Positions 13,163-26,065 of a stretch of 64,000 bases of DNA are shown piece after piece; position 1 is the stretch's first letter; each line of letters begins with the position of its first letter. Position numbers and translations under genes: made by a program. The stretch comes from Chrysemys picta bellii (lineage: Eukaryota; Chordata; Testudines; Emydidae): positions 39,794,882 to 39,858,881 of the forward strand of contig NC_088792.1 of NCBI RefSeq assembly GCF_011386835.1, read 5' to 3'. The notes beneath the pieces are model-generated. The model did no database searches and was not told the origin of the DNA. It saw only the letters and a program-made list of their open reading frames with translations.

Positions 13163-13168
13163 TTTATT
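13163..13168 (-). promoter_or_regulatory. Candidate proximal poly(A) signal AATAAA
   Basis: A canonical hexamer about 305 nt after the PLXDC2 stop codon, followed on the minus strand by a short TTTTGTT element near 13133. It would give a short 3'UTR isoform if used. Confidence 0.3.
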
Positions 13169-13472
13169 ATATTTTTTGATTCTTATGCAACCCCATACCT
13201 AAGCCAATAACATGGCATTTGTGCCACATTTCTGAGACTGTAGATGTCCACTCAGGGTGTTCTGAATGAACGATTGTATGTCAATCCACTAAGGAAAACT
13301 ACAGCGCAGTGGTAATCTGGTATCCTAAATCGTTTTTTCTTCTTGGACAAGATTTATCCAACAATCTTCTTTCTTTACAGCTACAGCAGCTCAGGCCTCC
13401 TTTTCTTTAAAGAGAGGCAAAGTAAATGTCTTACACCTGTAGACCAGTACTGGTGTTCTTGTCCTAGAAATT

Positions 13473-13589
<117 letters not shown>

Positions 13590-13750
13590 CTACAAAAGAA
13601 ACAACAACAAAATCCTTTTTAGAATATGTAAGGGATAACAACAAAAAAGCACATGTTTAAAAGTACCTTATAATTTCATTTGCCTTGATACTAAAATCCA
13701 ATTGGCTAACACTGTAGGCCATTTTGGGAGCTGTGGGGAAGGGGTAGATG

Positions 13751-13965
13751 CAGGGCCGGCTCCAGGCACCAGCTTGTCAAGCAGGTGCTTGGGGCGGCCA
13801 CTCCAGAGGTGGCGGCACATCCAGCTATTCGGTGGCAATTCGGCGGATGGTCCCTCACTCTGGCTCGGAGAGAAGGACCTCCCGCCGAATTGCTGCCACA
13901 GATCGCGATCACGGGTTTTTTTTTTTTGGCTGCTTGGGGCAGCCAAAACCCTGGAGCCAGCCCTG
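13751..13965. mobile_element. hAT-like MITE
   Basis: Termini CAGGGCCGGCTCCAG and CTGGAGCCAGCCCTG form inverted repeats. Flanks ggtagatg (13743-13750) and gatagatg (13966-13973) agree at 7 of 8 bases. The interior is GC-rich with a 12-T run. It sits only 160 bp from the last PLXDC2 exon. Confidence 0.8.
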
Positions 13966-14379
13966 GATAGATGACCAGAGCTGAAGAAGTTAATCCTTCC
14001 TTCTAGACTCATAAGGAAAGCCTGGCATTCTCAAGCAGCCCAGCAGGGGCTACTAGTCCTGGGAAGATGAGCTAGTGTTGCCTGCTATCTCCTCCCTCTC
14101 CATCTGGGGTTTTGGTAGATCTTCACTGTGCACAGAGTCACTGGCCAATCAACCCACTCCCAGGCCTGCCCACAATGCCTCCTTTCATAGTCCTGCACAG
14201 AGAGTTGCCGTCAAGCTCTACTCTGTGGTGCAGTGTATTACACAGTCTTGCTGAATGGTCTCTCTTCCACTGCAGAAAGGTGGAGTCCAGGTTGCAATGT
14301 GACATGTTGTGATTCTTGAGCCTATAAACGTACCCTAATTGTGAGCCTAACTGTGGGAAAAGAGATAAAAGTTTATGAA

Positions 14380-15520
14380 GTGTCACAATAATCTATCACA
14401 ACGAATGCTGATGGGAAAAGTGCAAAGGTGAGACAGAAAGACTGAATTAATCCAAACAAAATGGCCTGCTGATATAATTCAAGGACTGTGTTAAGATCTT
14501 GCGTGGTAAACAAAAACCATGTGAGACTGGAAATCAATTAACCAAAATTGGCATTTTGGCAATTAGGCCTAACTGGTGGACAAAATAATGAGCGGGATGG
14601 GCTATTCCACCCATCGCTCCCTTTTGGTATCCTCAGAAGGAGATTTTTTTGGAGGGGGGGGAAAGCTGGTTATGCAACATTGGCTGACTGAAAAATGAGA
14701 CTAAGGGGAAGGAGCGAGCTTCATCATCATGACTGTAAACCCCACCATCTATGGGGACCCCAAACTGTCTTTGTCCTAATCCTGAAAGATATTCTGATCA
14801 GACTGGGCCAGAGAGAGGGACCCAGATGACATCACTACCTGCACTTCTGGCTCCAGCTAAATCTCAGTCACCACCTGGATGTGAGACTATGTCTAACCCT
14901 TGCCCCCCATGTGTTCTTTTTCCTCCCCACTATTTTTTTCTTTCCTATCCCTCTCCTTTTTCCTTTTGTCTAACAAAAGTCTGGCAGAGCCAGCCAAGAC
15001 TGCATATTTTACAATACTGCTGTGAGTCTGTGACTAGAAAGAGGGAGCTAAACGTAATGCCCTAAACAGCCAAGGCTGTGACAAGTTTGCCAGGTCTCAG
15101 AGTGTTTGATAAGACTGTGCTGTGAGGCTGCAAATGAATCAACATTCATCAGAGATGGAAGCTGTTATTTTCTATCTTCTTCTCTCGTCTTGTGCGTGTT
15201 TGTCTTGTTTTGTCTTCTAGGAAACAGGATTGGACTTTATCAACAACAGCTCTGGCTCATCTCAACTAACTTCTTTTTTTTTTCCCAAGAGAACAGTTAT
15301 TACCATCTTTAATACCATCTAAGAGACTTTTAAAGAAAGTGGTTTTACTTCAAAAGACTCTTTCCAGCCAAAAAGAAAGGGAACAGGGATGTTGTTAAAA
15401 TGAAAGCCTCACTTAATACTTTACATTTCAAATGCTTTAACTGTTTATCCTTCTTCTATACCTTTTATAAAAGGTTAAAAAGAGTTTTGATGATGTGTTT
15501 GCCATGGTATTAAGCCCGAA
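14380..15520 (+). mobile_element. Probable LTR-retroelement-derived sequence
   Basis: The stretch from tgtcacaataatc through ...aggaaacagg... resembles a repeat I associate with turtle LTR elements. No internal coding domain or clean termini are visible, and the ends are rough. Confidence 0.3.
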
Positions 15521-15701
15521 CCTTGTTTAAAAATGTTTGATATTGGGCCATTTCAGGGTCATGTTAACATCTTTGACTCTTTGGACCCATATATTCCATC
15601 TCTATTAATACAACAGCTATTTCTGTTTCAGATCAGTCCTTAGAGCCAAATTCTGGCACTCTTACCTGGGTTTCCAAGAGACTAAAATTCCAATTTGAAT
15701 A

Positions 15702-16451
15702 ACTACATTCTGCCTGATTAATTTCCCCTGTAGCAGTTTCAAATAGATGAAGTACTGATCCTTGAATTTTGCCAGGTGTAAAAATTGTGTAGTCAGACAT
15801 GCATTAACGCATGGTCTGGCAGGGAGCCATGGGGCACCACCTGGTTGGATAAGGTGAAGAGGATCTGAACAAGGTAGTGGCAAATTCCCATGGGTCATAA
15901 GAGGCTCAGCTATTTTGCAACCTGGTGCACCAGAATTATTCAGGGAGGATGGGGTTCCCCTGCCAGGCTTGGGTGCTGACTTGGTTTTGGCCAATATAAA
16001 AGAGGGCAGTAGGAGATGTCTGGGAACCCGACTGGGTTTGGTGGGGGAAGCAGCCAAGCTAATTGCTGGCACCTCCTTGTGGCGGTTGTCCAGTGCAGGT
16101 ACTCCATAGGAAAGGTATACAGTGACCAGATAAATGGCCTGGTAAAGGATTTAAAAAGGAGGTGTTGATTAAAGGAATGGAATAGCGGGGAGGGTTTGGG
16201 GATCCTATGAATGGTATGGTAGGGAGCCAACTCCCCTTTCTTATAGTCCACCTTAAACCTGCTATGAGGGATGGTGGTGACCTGGATGGAAAAAGAGTGG
16301 GGGCTGGTGGAAGACATCCCAGACATCTAATAATAAAGTTGCAGCCTGATTAAAACCATATCAAATGTCTCTGGTACTTCTTTCGATATAGCCAGACAAC
16401 TACATTCTGCCTGAGTAAGTTTCCCTGCAGCCGTTTCAAATAGATGTAGTA
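15702..16451. repeat. 53-bp direct repeats flanking 644 bp
   Basis: 15702-15754 and 16399-16451 share 47 of 53 bases (actacattctgcctga...gtttcaaatagatg.agta). The intervening DNA is not recognised. It includes aataaag near 16330 and an antisense open stretch of 128 codons that resembles no protein I know. Confidence 0.6.
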
Positions 16452-19400
16452 TCTTCATTCCAACCATCCTAATGTGTTTTGTACTGTTAGGGCCTCATCC
16501 AGCTCCCACAGAATTTTTTTCCATTGACTTCATCGGGAACTAGATCAGTTCTTTAAGGAGCAGCCAAGAACCAGCCAAGTGAAGTGGATACATTTCAGTG
16601 GTAGATGAAATGAGATTCCTGTATATCTATAATGCCTTCTGAGATGAGACACTTCTAAGCCCTACATTTTCAAAAGTAACTAGTGCTTATGGGGCTCAAT
16701 TTTTGGGTGCCCAAGCTCATGCATATTTAAGGATGCTGATTTTCAAAGGTTGATTGCTCAGTACTTTCTGAAAAGCAGCCCCTTCAAGGTATCTCAAATT
16801 AAGTGCCCAACGTCATTAGTCACTTCCGAAAATTTTGGCCTAAGTAAATATGCTATTAATTACCTATTGTTTCCTCTTCAAAGCTACTACATAAAGTAGC
16901 AGTCAGCTTTAGGGGACTGCTGAATTACACAGCAAACATTCCAATAGTGCTCGAGGAAAACAGAAGGATGAGGAAAGAAAATCAGTTCCATTTTATATTT
17001 TCATTTTGAGACCGAGACACAGCTTAAATGGCTTTTTCTCAGATTCCTACTTGACTGTGAGGAAAACTCTGTTCTGACCACAAGATCTTTTTATTTTTCC
17101 TGTCCTGAAAATAAATTCCTCTAAATATCTCCTTTTGCTGTCGTGTTACTGTGCTTCTTGCTGTTTAATATATTTGATGGCAGAGACAATCTGTGCTAAG
17201 AACCACTGAACATCCGCTGCTGTTACATTATATTGGGATTAGTGAAGCTAATTTAGAGCAGGATTAGCTAAAGAATTTCTCAGGGACTGCTGAATTCCAA
17301 TCTCAAAAAGACTGTAACTGTGAGGACATTGGTGGTAGGGCACAAAGAAAGGCTTACATGGGGATCACTGTCATGCAGCTATACTACAAAAGCTGCTGCT
17401 CTCCCCCACCCCCCTTCTAGCGTCAGGTGTGCCTTTGAGGTGTGCAATGTTAAATTTTATTTGACAGTTAATTTAAAATCTATGGCTTCTTAGTGTAAAA
17501 CCTCGCAATATTAAAAGTAGGAATGTATAGTGCTGTCCTTTTGAAAGGACATGTTTTCCCTAATAAGGAAACTCAGCCCATTCCAATTTTTTTTAGACTT
17601 TCCATGTATACTTGATTCAGATTGTTTTAAAGATTAAAAAGGACAGTTAGGTTATTGCTAACGAAGAGGGATCAAATTCTGTTCTCAGATTCACTGGTGT
17701 AAATCCAGATTAATTTGATTAAACCCAATGAAGTTATTCTAGACTTACACCATTATCAATTAGAGCAGAATTTGACCTGATACGTCTCTAATGAAAAGAG
17801 AAAATGAAAAACCAATGGAAAACCGGTAGGGAAAAATAATTAGAAACAGAGTCTCAGAAGACAGTGACTAAGGATGATCTAAGTTTTAATGTATTAAAAT
17901 GTTCTCCAATTTTATTTGAAGATGTAACCAAGGTTAGTTTTTGGCTCCTTCTTTTACTACCAATGCCAACCTGATTTTACCATTTTTAGCTCTGCTGTCT
18001 ACGGGCAACATACTTTTTAATTGGCTTTTCCTTTTGATGAAAAATGCATGAGTTCACCTAACATGGGATAAAGCGTAAATGTCAGCCGTTGCCCCAGAAA
18101 CAAACAAACAAACAAATCTGAAGGTCATCTTCAAACACCAAAGTTCAAACTCCGTGAAGATTCTTTTCATGCCAGAGGTCAGAGAAATATTTTTATGCTA
18201 CCTTGTCAGGTTTTACATTGCTAATAACATACACTAGGGTTTTTGTTGTTGTCGCTGTTGTTTTTTGTATGTGTGTATGCGGGAGGATCTAGTCTTTGAA
18301 AACAGAACATTGACAAGCTACTGATTCACTTGACTTTGTTGCTGACCCAGATAAAACTGTAGAGATATTACAGTTTTAATTGATAAAACTAAAAGTAACT
18401 TAATGGGCATCATGGGATTTGAAGCTCCTCAAGCTACCACAGCAGCCCAGGAAGAGCATAATGAATTCTCTGCATTTGCTCTCTCTTAAGTAGAACAAGG
18501 AACAAACAAATCGGGGTGAGGAGCAGGGAGGGAGATATTTAGATTAATTCCTTAGTTCTTGTCCTCTCCCTCTTGTAGGTAGAAAACATGTTTCTTTCCT
18601 TAGAATTTGAAACCTTTTGAGGCTATTTTCTGAACTGCTGTTCTGTAAATAGAAAGTGTATTGCAACTGAATTCAGTGGGATTTTTCTCACATGAGTGAA
18701 TCTTCCAGAAATGGGTCCCAAGATTACCTTCCTAAGCAAATCTGCTAGAGGAAAATACCCCCAGTCTTGCAAGCCCCAGAAGGCCATGGATACTGTGTGT
18801 GCAGAAGAATGAGCTGCCATATGTGGGGAAAGAGGTTGGTTCCCTGTGGAAGGCCACAAAGGTAAAAAGAGAAATAGTTCCAGAGCAGGATAATTTATGA
18901 AATGACATTTCCAAGCTCAAACTCCCTGTGATGGACCCATCCATTGCATCACTGCTTGGGACCAGGCAGTCTGCTGGAGTTCCTGCTGCCCTTAGCCTAG
19001 AATAAACATCTTTATGCAGATCCTGGAGCAGTGACAGGATGGGTTTTGCCTGTCTCCTTTTTAAGAGCACAGGTGAGGTGTTTCCCGACAGAAGTACTAG
19101 AGTGGAAGTTTGGGGCTTCTTCCCTTATTGTTATTATTGTACTAGGAGGTCTCCAGGCTTATCCCAGTGGGTAGCACTATTCCCCTCACCACCTTTTTAT
19201 TTGGGCGAATCCTGGGCCTCAGGGCACCACTCTTATTCCTGGCTGGGCATTAGAATGGAGTTATCAGCCACGAAGAAATATGGCATGCAAACAAATATGC
19301 CCCTGTAGCATTCTTTCTTCACTGACAGAATTTCAGTCAACCACAGAAGGATCTACATCCACTTTAGGAGCTTGGCTGCTTAGTTCAGGAAATGCAGGAG

Positions 19401-20864
19401 ACCCAGGAAGCTGCTTTCTGAGAGATAGAGCTTGTAATGAGCTGAATGCCCCAATTAGTTTGGCAACTGGGGGCATTCAACACATACCGAATTGAGGGAC
19501 TTTTATGAAATCCTTGCAGGTCAGCTTTAAATAAGCTGATTTTCAGTTGCAGAATTATGTGTTTAAAAGAACCCCAAACATGTCCCAAACTGAACCCTCC
19601 AGCAGATTCTCAAATAAATTAGTGCCATTGGCTGAGTTTCATGAAAAGGGTTCTAGTAAACGACATTTACCTCTGGTATAGTTCTACAAGAGAGGAAAAG
19701 GAAAACAAACCTTTGGTTTCAATCTTCAGACTCACTCTGAACAACCAGACACCATTTAAAGAGGCATGATGGATTTTCTATTGCCAACAAGGCTTCCCAT
19801 CTATAGTTATCCACAGGACCACTGATGACATAACTATAAAATAACATAGTACATAGCTTTAAGCTGAACAAACAACTGCAATTCAGTTGAGAGTTCTGCA
19901 GAAAATTATAAATGACTTTACTTCCTTACAGCCTAGAATTCAGTCAGGATTTCTAACCAATTTTATCCTGAAAACAAAGGAAACAATCATTTCTGTGTTT
20001 CAATAAAGAAACTGCTACAAAATAAATGGAAGATGTTTTAGATGGTTTTAAATATATATAAAACAAGAAGAAAGAAATGCACTGAATGTGAGCCAGAAAA
20101 AGGAAAGGGAAGGAGGGAAAAGTCTACTGTGCAGATGCCATAGGAATATAAAGATTAGGGGATAAGTGATGTAGGAGAAGATCGATTATAGAAGGACTGA
20201 ACAGATGTGCTCACTGGCATATAATCATTTTCAGATAGAGAACAAGCACTATAATATGGGAGTACTGGCATTTAATGACTGCTTTCCCTGGCCTCCTGAA
20301 GGAACTGAGAAACATATTGTTATCCCTTATAAAGATCCATATAATCTCTATGAAAGATCAGTCAATGGTATGGTACATTTCACCTGTGACAGGAATTCAT
20401 TTATAATAATTATAATGAAGCATACTGAGCACTGTGCTTCATTGTTAGTTCGCTGCAATTCTTAATAATTCTTTTTTTACATTTCCTTTCGTGATTCTGC
20501 AAAATAAGTTTGTATTATCTGTGGATATTATCATCTGTGGAGAGTAGTTTGGTGACATGTACCATCCTCTACAACTGTACACTGCGGACTACAAAAATAG
20601 TACAATCCTATGCAGTGAGGCCTGTAACAGTATCAGAAAACTATTCAAGGAACATCTCCATTACAATCATAAGGTTTCAGAGGTGTAGCCATGTTAGTCT
20701 GTATCAGCAAAAACAATGAGGAGTCCTTGTGGCACCTTAGAGACTAACAAATTTATTTGGGCATAAGCTTTCATGGGCTAGAACCCACTTCATCAGATGC
20801 ATGGAGTGAAAAAAAGTAGGCAGGTATAAAATATACAACATATGAAAAGATGGGAGACTTAAAA

Positions 20865-21003
20865 GTGGCCATTCTTCAACAAAAAAAACTTCAAAAACAG
20901 ACTTCAATGAGAAACTCCAGAACTGGAATTAATTTGCAAACTTGACACCATCAAATTAGGCCTGATTAAAGACTGGGAGTGGCTGAGTCACTACAAAATA
21001 TAA
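20865..21003 (+). pseudogene. C-terminal fragment of an unknown retroelement-like ORF
   Basis: In one plus-strand frame the sequence reads VAILQQKNFKNRLQ, one TGA stop, ETPELELICK, then LDTIKLGLIKDWEWLSHYK and ends at TAA just inside the first 97-bp unit. Codon-like composition, one interrupting stop, and a natural stop before non-coding repeats look like the end of an ORF followed by its 3'UTR. I do not recognise the protein. It may belong to the element that mobilised the foldback family. Confidence 0.45.
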
Positions 21004-21182
21004 TTTTCCCTCTGTTGATACTCACACCTTCTTGTCAACTGTTGGGAATGGGCCACATATACCAGGATTGAATTGGCCTCGTTAGCACTACAAAAAGTAA
21101 TTTTCCCTCTGTTGATATTCACCCTTTCTTGTCAACTGTTGGGAATGGGCCACATCCACCCTAATTGAATTGGCCTCGTTAG
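20989..21182 (+). repeat. Tandem duplication, 2 x 97 bp
   Basis: Units 20989-21085 and 21086-21182 both run cactacaaaa...ttttccctctgttgat...aactgttgggaatgggcc...ggcctcgttag with few differences. They are internal to the 686-bp foldback element, between the ORF remnant and the right arm. Confidence 0.9.
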
Positions 21183-23999
21183 CACTGACCCCCCGCTTGG
21201 TAAAGCAACTCCCATCTTTTCATGTGCTGTATATTTATACCTGCCTACTTTTTTTCACTCCATGCATCTGATCAAGTGGGTTGTAGCCCATGAAAGCTTA
21301 TGCCCAAATAAATTTGTTAGTCTCTAAGGTGCCACAAGGACTCCTCGTTGTTTTTGCCATTACAATCATGTCTCTTTCCATTTCCTGTACTCAGAAGCCT
21401 GTAAACTACTAGCAAAACTTGCCTTTTGCTTTAATAGTATCATCCTACCAGCACCAAATCCCAACGAGTCTGTTGTGCAGTTTCATCCCTAACCAGTTAT
21501 CAACTTCATCATGTGGTCTCACCTTGATTCATGGGGATTTGAGTCTCCTCCCATGACTATTTTACATGTGTATAATTGACTTTAATAGAGTCACTCTGAT
21601 TTACATAAGTATAAGAGCCTGATCCTGCGAAGTCCTGAAGGTCTTCTCAGAGGGACATAGCAATGTCACCTTCCATTAAAATCCATGCAAGTTGAGGGTA
21701 CTGAGCATCTTCAAGTTCACGTTTCTAATGCAACCCTGCCCTCCCTAGCACTATATTCTATATCTACCATTCTTTTTAACTTTAAAAGGGCACCTTCACT
21801 GTTTCTGACAAATTTATATCTCATACAATTCAATGAAGTTGTCTATGGCACATATTCTTATCCAGCTCAGTGGATGAGACTTATAAAGATGTCTAACATC
21901 AAGTGAAAAGTTTATTAGAAGTGCTCATGGGCTTTTTGACTGAACTTCAGTCTTTGTCAACAGCAGATGTTTATGTTTCACAAGCAGAGATATTTAAATA
22001 TAGATCCCTCACACCTCTCAAGATTGAGTGCCAAAAGCTTTAAAATGATAGTAAAAAATTACCTGATGAACCAAGAAAGGAAGAAGAAACTATATTAATC
22101 TATTACATTTTGATCTTACTATACAGTAATCGATATTAGTACATTCTCAACAGGAACATATAAATCATGGTCCTTTTTACTAAATATTAGACAACTATTA
22201 TCTGTGACAGCTTTGCAGTCTTCAACATTAATCAAAATAAATTGTAATTTCCACTAAGAAATAAAGGCATATGTTAACACAGTATCAACAAGATCCCATA
22301 TCATCCTTATGCAAATAAACTAATATTTAATTATGGTATCCATGACTTCCATTGTCCCAGGACAAGTAATCAAATGCCTGGTCTTGTCTACCACTGATGA
22401 TCTGGGCCATAACAGGATTGCTCTATGGATCATCTGCACCCTCAGAGTTATCTGAGTATTTTTTGAATACTGAATTTTAGTGCCAGCCCGACCTGTTTTT
22501 TCCTCCGAACCCCAAACACCCAGTTCTTTCGACTACATGTCAGTCAGAGATGAGCAGGTATTGAGATATCAGGTCCAACCCAGTGCCTGCAAACACTGTG
22601 TCTCCAATATACCTTACTTCCAAGTAAGTAGGTAACATGACTTGCCTGGCACCAGAAGAATTGGATGCATAATAGAAATTATTTAAAAGTACAGATTGAC
22701 CCAAGCTGTACAATTCAAACGGATGATACGGAGATACCAATGAAAATACCTGATTCATTTCTTCCTTTCACTCGATACAAATCCTTCTCCAAAATAGACC
22801 TCTCTGATTTAAAATGCTTCTCCTTATAAAAAAAGTTTCTGCAACTTTAGGGACCAGCAGCAGGCAGGATCATCTAAGCAGTCAGCTGCGGAATGATGAG
22901 AAACTGGACACCTCTTTCCTTACCCCTTTGACTTTTATTTTCAGTGATAATTCTTTATTTTACAGATTTTTCAACTGACATGATCTGGGTCTCCCCTGCT
23001 GAGTTGCTGGTTCCTGCTGAGCTGAATAAGCTCGTGAAGAAATACATTTATGGTCAGTGCCGTGCAATAACAATGAGATCAATAGCAGTATTCGAAATGC
23101 CAGGACAATGTAGAACTTTCAAAGAACATAAAAATTACACTTGTTCTTTTTTCTTTTAATCATTAGTTTCAGGATGCGGAATGCATCTGTCAGTGCAGGG
23201 AAGAATTAGATCAATGAGCAGGGGTGCCTGGCCATTTTCAGACTAAAAAAAAAAAAAAAAAGGAAATTATGGGCCAAATCCTCAGCTGATGTAAACATAG
23301 CTCCATCAACTTCAATTTAGACCAGCTGAGAATCTGGCCTTACAATTCTCTTTCTCCTATTTACTTTGCATTATTTTAAAGAGCTATGCAGCATCTGTGA
23401 AATCACTGCATTGTTAGAAATAGTGTAAGAAAAATCCTTACCTATCACTGTGCAATCTTATCTGCTATGTGCTGCTATATACGAAGATGTAAAATGTTGA
23501 ACCTCAGATGGAGCCCAAAAAGCCCATCAAGGCCAGAAATCTGAAAGTCAACACCGGGAAAAATACCGCAAACTAGCTTTTCAATTATTATATAATTTTT
23601 TCTTCAGTTGTCTCCTTTCAAATAGCCAATTGAGGTGGGGTGGGGTGGGAGGTAAGAGCGGTGAAGAGAAAACCAAACTGAAAGTTGAGTCTAAGTGATT
23701 CTATTGGGAGTCAAGGTAGAGATTGTGATGCTGGCAGACCAGGTGACAGATCATGCCAAGGTCCCCACGTCTCAAATGAACATTGACAAATACATGGCTG
23801 GAATCAGTCTGGCTCACCTATGTGTTAATATAATTAAAACAGGTATTAGATTTATAAGAAAGTGTTTAGTCTTTACTGAATGCTTGTGAGTTGCTGAATG
23901 CATTAATCTCACTTATAGCATCTGCTTCCCATTTATAAGGTAATACTTGAGCATTTGTAGTGTAAGCCTCTGTGACTGTGTAAATCACCAGACAGGAGA

Positions 24000-24800
24000 G
24001 AGACATCAACTAGTGTGAAGTGTTGGTCTCCAACAGAAGATGTTACATGCTGCCTGACAAGGAAGGTCCATGAACACCTGATGATCATTGGGAAACATTA
24101 AAGAGGACAAAAGACTTTGTTGCTCTGCTCTTCTCCCACCCCCATGAAGATAAGGTGTGCAAGTGGATTCCTCCCATCAGCTGAGTTTGCTGCAGCTCAG
24201 AGCATGGGGAGGAGGGAGTGAATAAAAACCACAAACAAGAAAGAGCTGTATCTTTATGATGCTTGAACTCTAGCAGGCAGGGTTTTCTAGGCATAAGCAA
24301 ATGATCCCAAGCTGCTTAGCCTGGGTTAGCCCAAAAGGAAATACAGAGCTTGCTTATTATAGGTGCTTCTATTACCTTTTGAAACTTAAGATTGTAACTC
24401 ATTTGTGTACGTACATTTATCTGCTTTAACCTTGTAAATAATTCTCATTTCCTTTTCCTATTTAATAAAATTTAAATAGTTTATTATAGGGTTGCCTACA
24501 AACATTACCTTTGGTATGAGACCTAAGGTGCAATTGACCTGGGGTAAGTGACTGATCCTTTGGCACTGGCAGTAACCTGTGATTGCTGTGATTTTTGGTG
24601 TATCACAAAGGTAGGCTTATCTGGGTGGCAAGACAGATTGGGGCTCCCAAGGGGACTACCTGTGACTCCATGTTAAAGCTGTTATAGTACTTGAGGAGTT
24701 TACAATTGAAAATTGGCTGGTGAAATGTAAGTATAGAACTCACAACCAGCTTGGGGTTTGTGCCCTGGTTCTTAACAGTCTGCCCTGAGATTGGTACCTA
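24000..24800 (+). mobile_element. LTR-like retroelement fragment
   Basis: It contains an LTR-like tail with tttaataaaa near 24460 and a downstream segment ending ccctggttcttaacagtctgccctgag. No partner LTR or coding region is visible. The call rests on general resemblance. Confidence 0.3.
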
Positions 24801-25499
24801 GTCACCACAGGACAGATAGATAGGGATAATTTACACCTTTTGGTTTCCTCAATGTGAACTTTACACCAACCTAAACTACCTCTACAGTTACTTCGAATCC
24901 ATCAGATTTACTTAGATTCAGAACTACTTATCAACGTGTAATTCTCACCAACACAGACACACAATTTCTGAATTTGGCACACAGAGCCTGATGAAGTAAT
25001 TCTAATGGGGCCAGATTCTCTCCTGTGCAAAGATCCACTCAGTAATGGAGAGCTGATAATGGCTCCCTGATTCTCAAGCTGCCCTTGCACCAGCCCTGAA
25101 GTAAGATAACACAGTCTAAACCCAAACCTAATTCATGACAGTTGGCCATGGTTCCTGCAGCACTGTACTCCAGCGGAGATAGGGGAATGTTGTTCTCATT
25201 GCTGTTGCCATGCTTTACTTACGCTCACTTGCCAAGGTGGAGGAGAATGGCACAGGAGCAGACTCATTTGGCTTTATACCAGTCAAGAATTCTTTTGGGG
25301 GAATTCTCAGCTGTCCAGTTTCAGCCAGATTATGTCCCCTTTGTGCCACTCACGCAGTGAAAAGGTGACAAAACTGGGGTGAGAACTCATGTAGCTCAGA
25401 CACTAGGGGGCCTGGAGAAAGAAGTATGGCGGAGAAAACAACTATGTGTACTTTATACCTGCTTTGGCTTCTCTATGTAAGTTACACCCACATAATCTC

Positions 25500-26065
25500 T
25501 CTTTGGGTACATCAACAATGCATGCCTCTTTCGGCAGTGTGTAGCGTATATACCTGCAAAGCCCTGCTAGCATGGCTATAGATAGCAGCATAGCTGGTGA
25601 TGCGTGGTTTAGTTAAGCAGAGTAAAGACATGCCTGGAGGGTGTGAGTATGTCTCCAAGTACATACCCTGTACACTCTCTCCTTGCTTTCCCATCTACAC
25701 TGCTATTTTTAGCAATGCTATTTTGGTGGGGGGGAGGGAGACAGCGGGGAAAGGCTCCAGAAGCTCCCTGCTGCTAAGCCTTTCCCCGCTGCAGTGAAAG
25801 ACACCAGCAGCAGGGAAAGGCTCCCTTAGAGGGGAAAGGCTCTGCCAGTTCTCTGCCAGCTCTTCCTTTCCTCATCACAGTGAAAGGTTCTGGCTGTAAG
25901 GAACTGCTGAAGCCTTTCTCTGCTGCCTCCCTTCTGCCAGAGCTTTTCACTGACATGGGTAGCTACACGTGGCAGTGTGGATGGAGCCTGCTTTTCACTG
26001 CGGAGTGTAGCTACACTGACACTATACACCTCCGCCGTGCTGCATAGTATAGATTTAGCCTTATA
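25500..26065. mobile_element. MITE with internal GGAAAGGCTC tandem units
   Basis: The GTCTACAC-group style outer part surrounds a GC-rich core (about 25745-25950). In the core gggaaaggctc/gtgaaaggttc motifs recur on either strand several times with ctgccag spacers. Confidence 0.45.

Larger units (their letters stand above)
10958..13472 (-). other. PLXDC2: Probable PLXDC2 3'UTR
   Basis: This 2.5-kb AT-rich stretch directly follows the PLXDC2 stop codon, contains none of the recognised mobile elements and has no convincing ORF. Candidate AATAAA poly(A) signals on the minus strand lie at 13163-13168, 11494-11499, 11370-11375 and 10958-10963. The last is followed about 45 nt downstream by a U-rich tract (complement of 10909-10919), as expected for a cleavage site. 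The extent is inferred only. The real end could be proximal or further downstream. Confidence 0.4.
20671..21356 (+). mobile_element. Composite foldback element, family 1, copy C (686 bp) with internal ORF remnant
   Basis: Flanked by ccattacaatcat at 20658-20670 and 21357-21369. The left end has a head (GTTTCAGAGGTGTAGCC...), then an inverted copy of the right-terminal region. The right arm (about 21205-21356) has the same sequence in plus orientation and ends in GTTTTTG. Between them lie a coding-like stretch (about 20865-21003) and two 97-bp tandem units (20989-21085 and 21086-21182). This is the longest member of the family here, so it shows what the short foldbacks derive from. I read the plus strand as sense. 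Confidence 0.8.

Noticed and set aside
15662..16326. Overlapping minus-strand frames of 128 and 136 codons
   Set aside because: No recognisable protein, no splice context, and located in an unidentified repeat-like segment.
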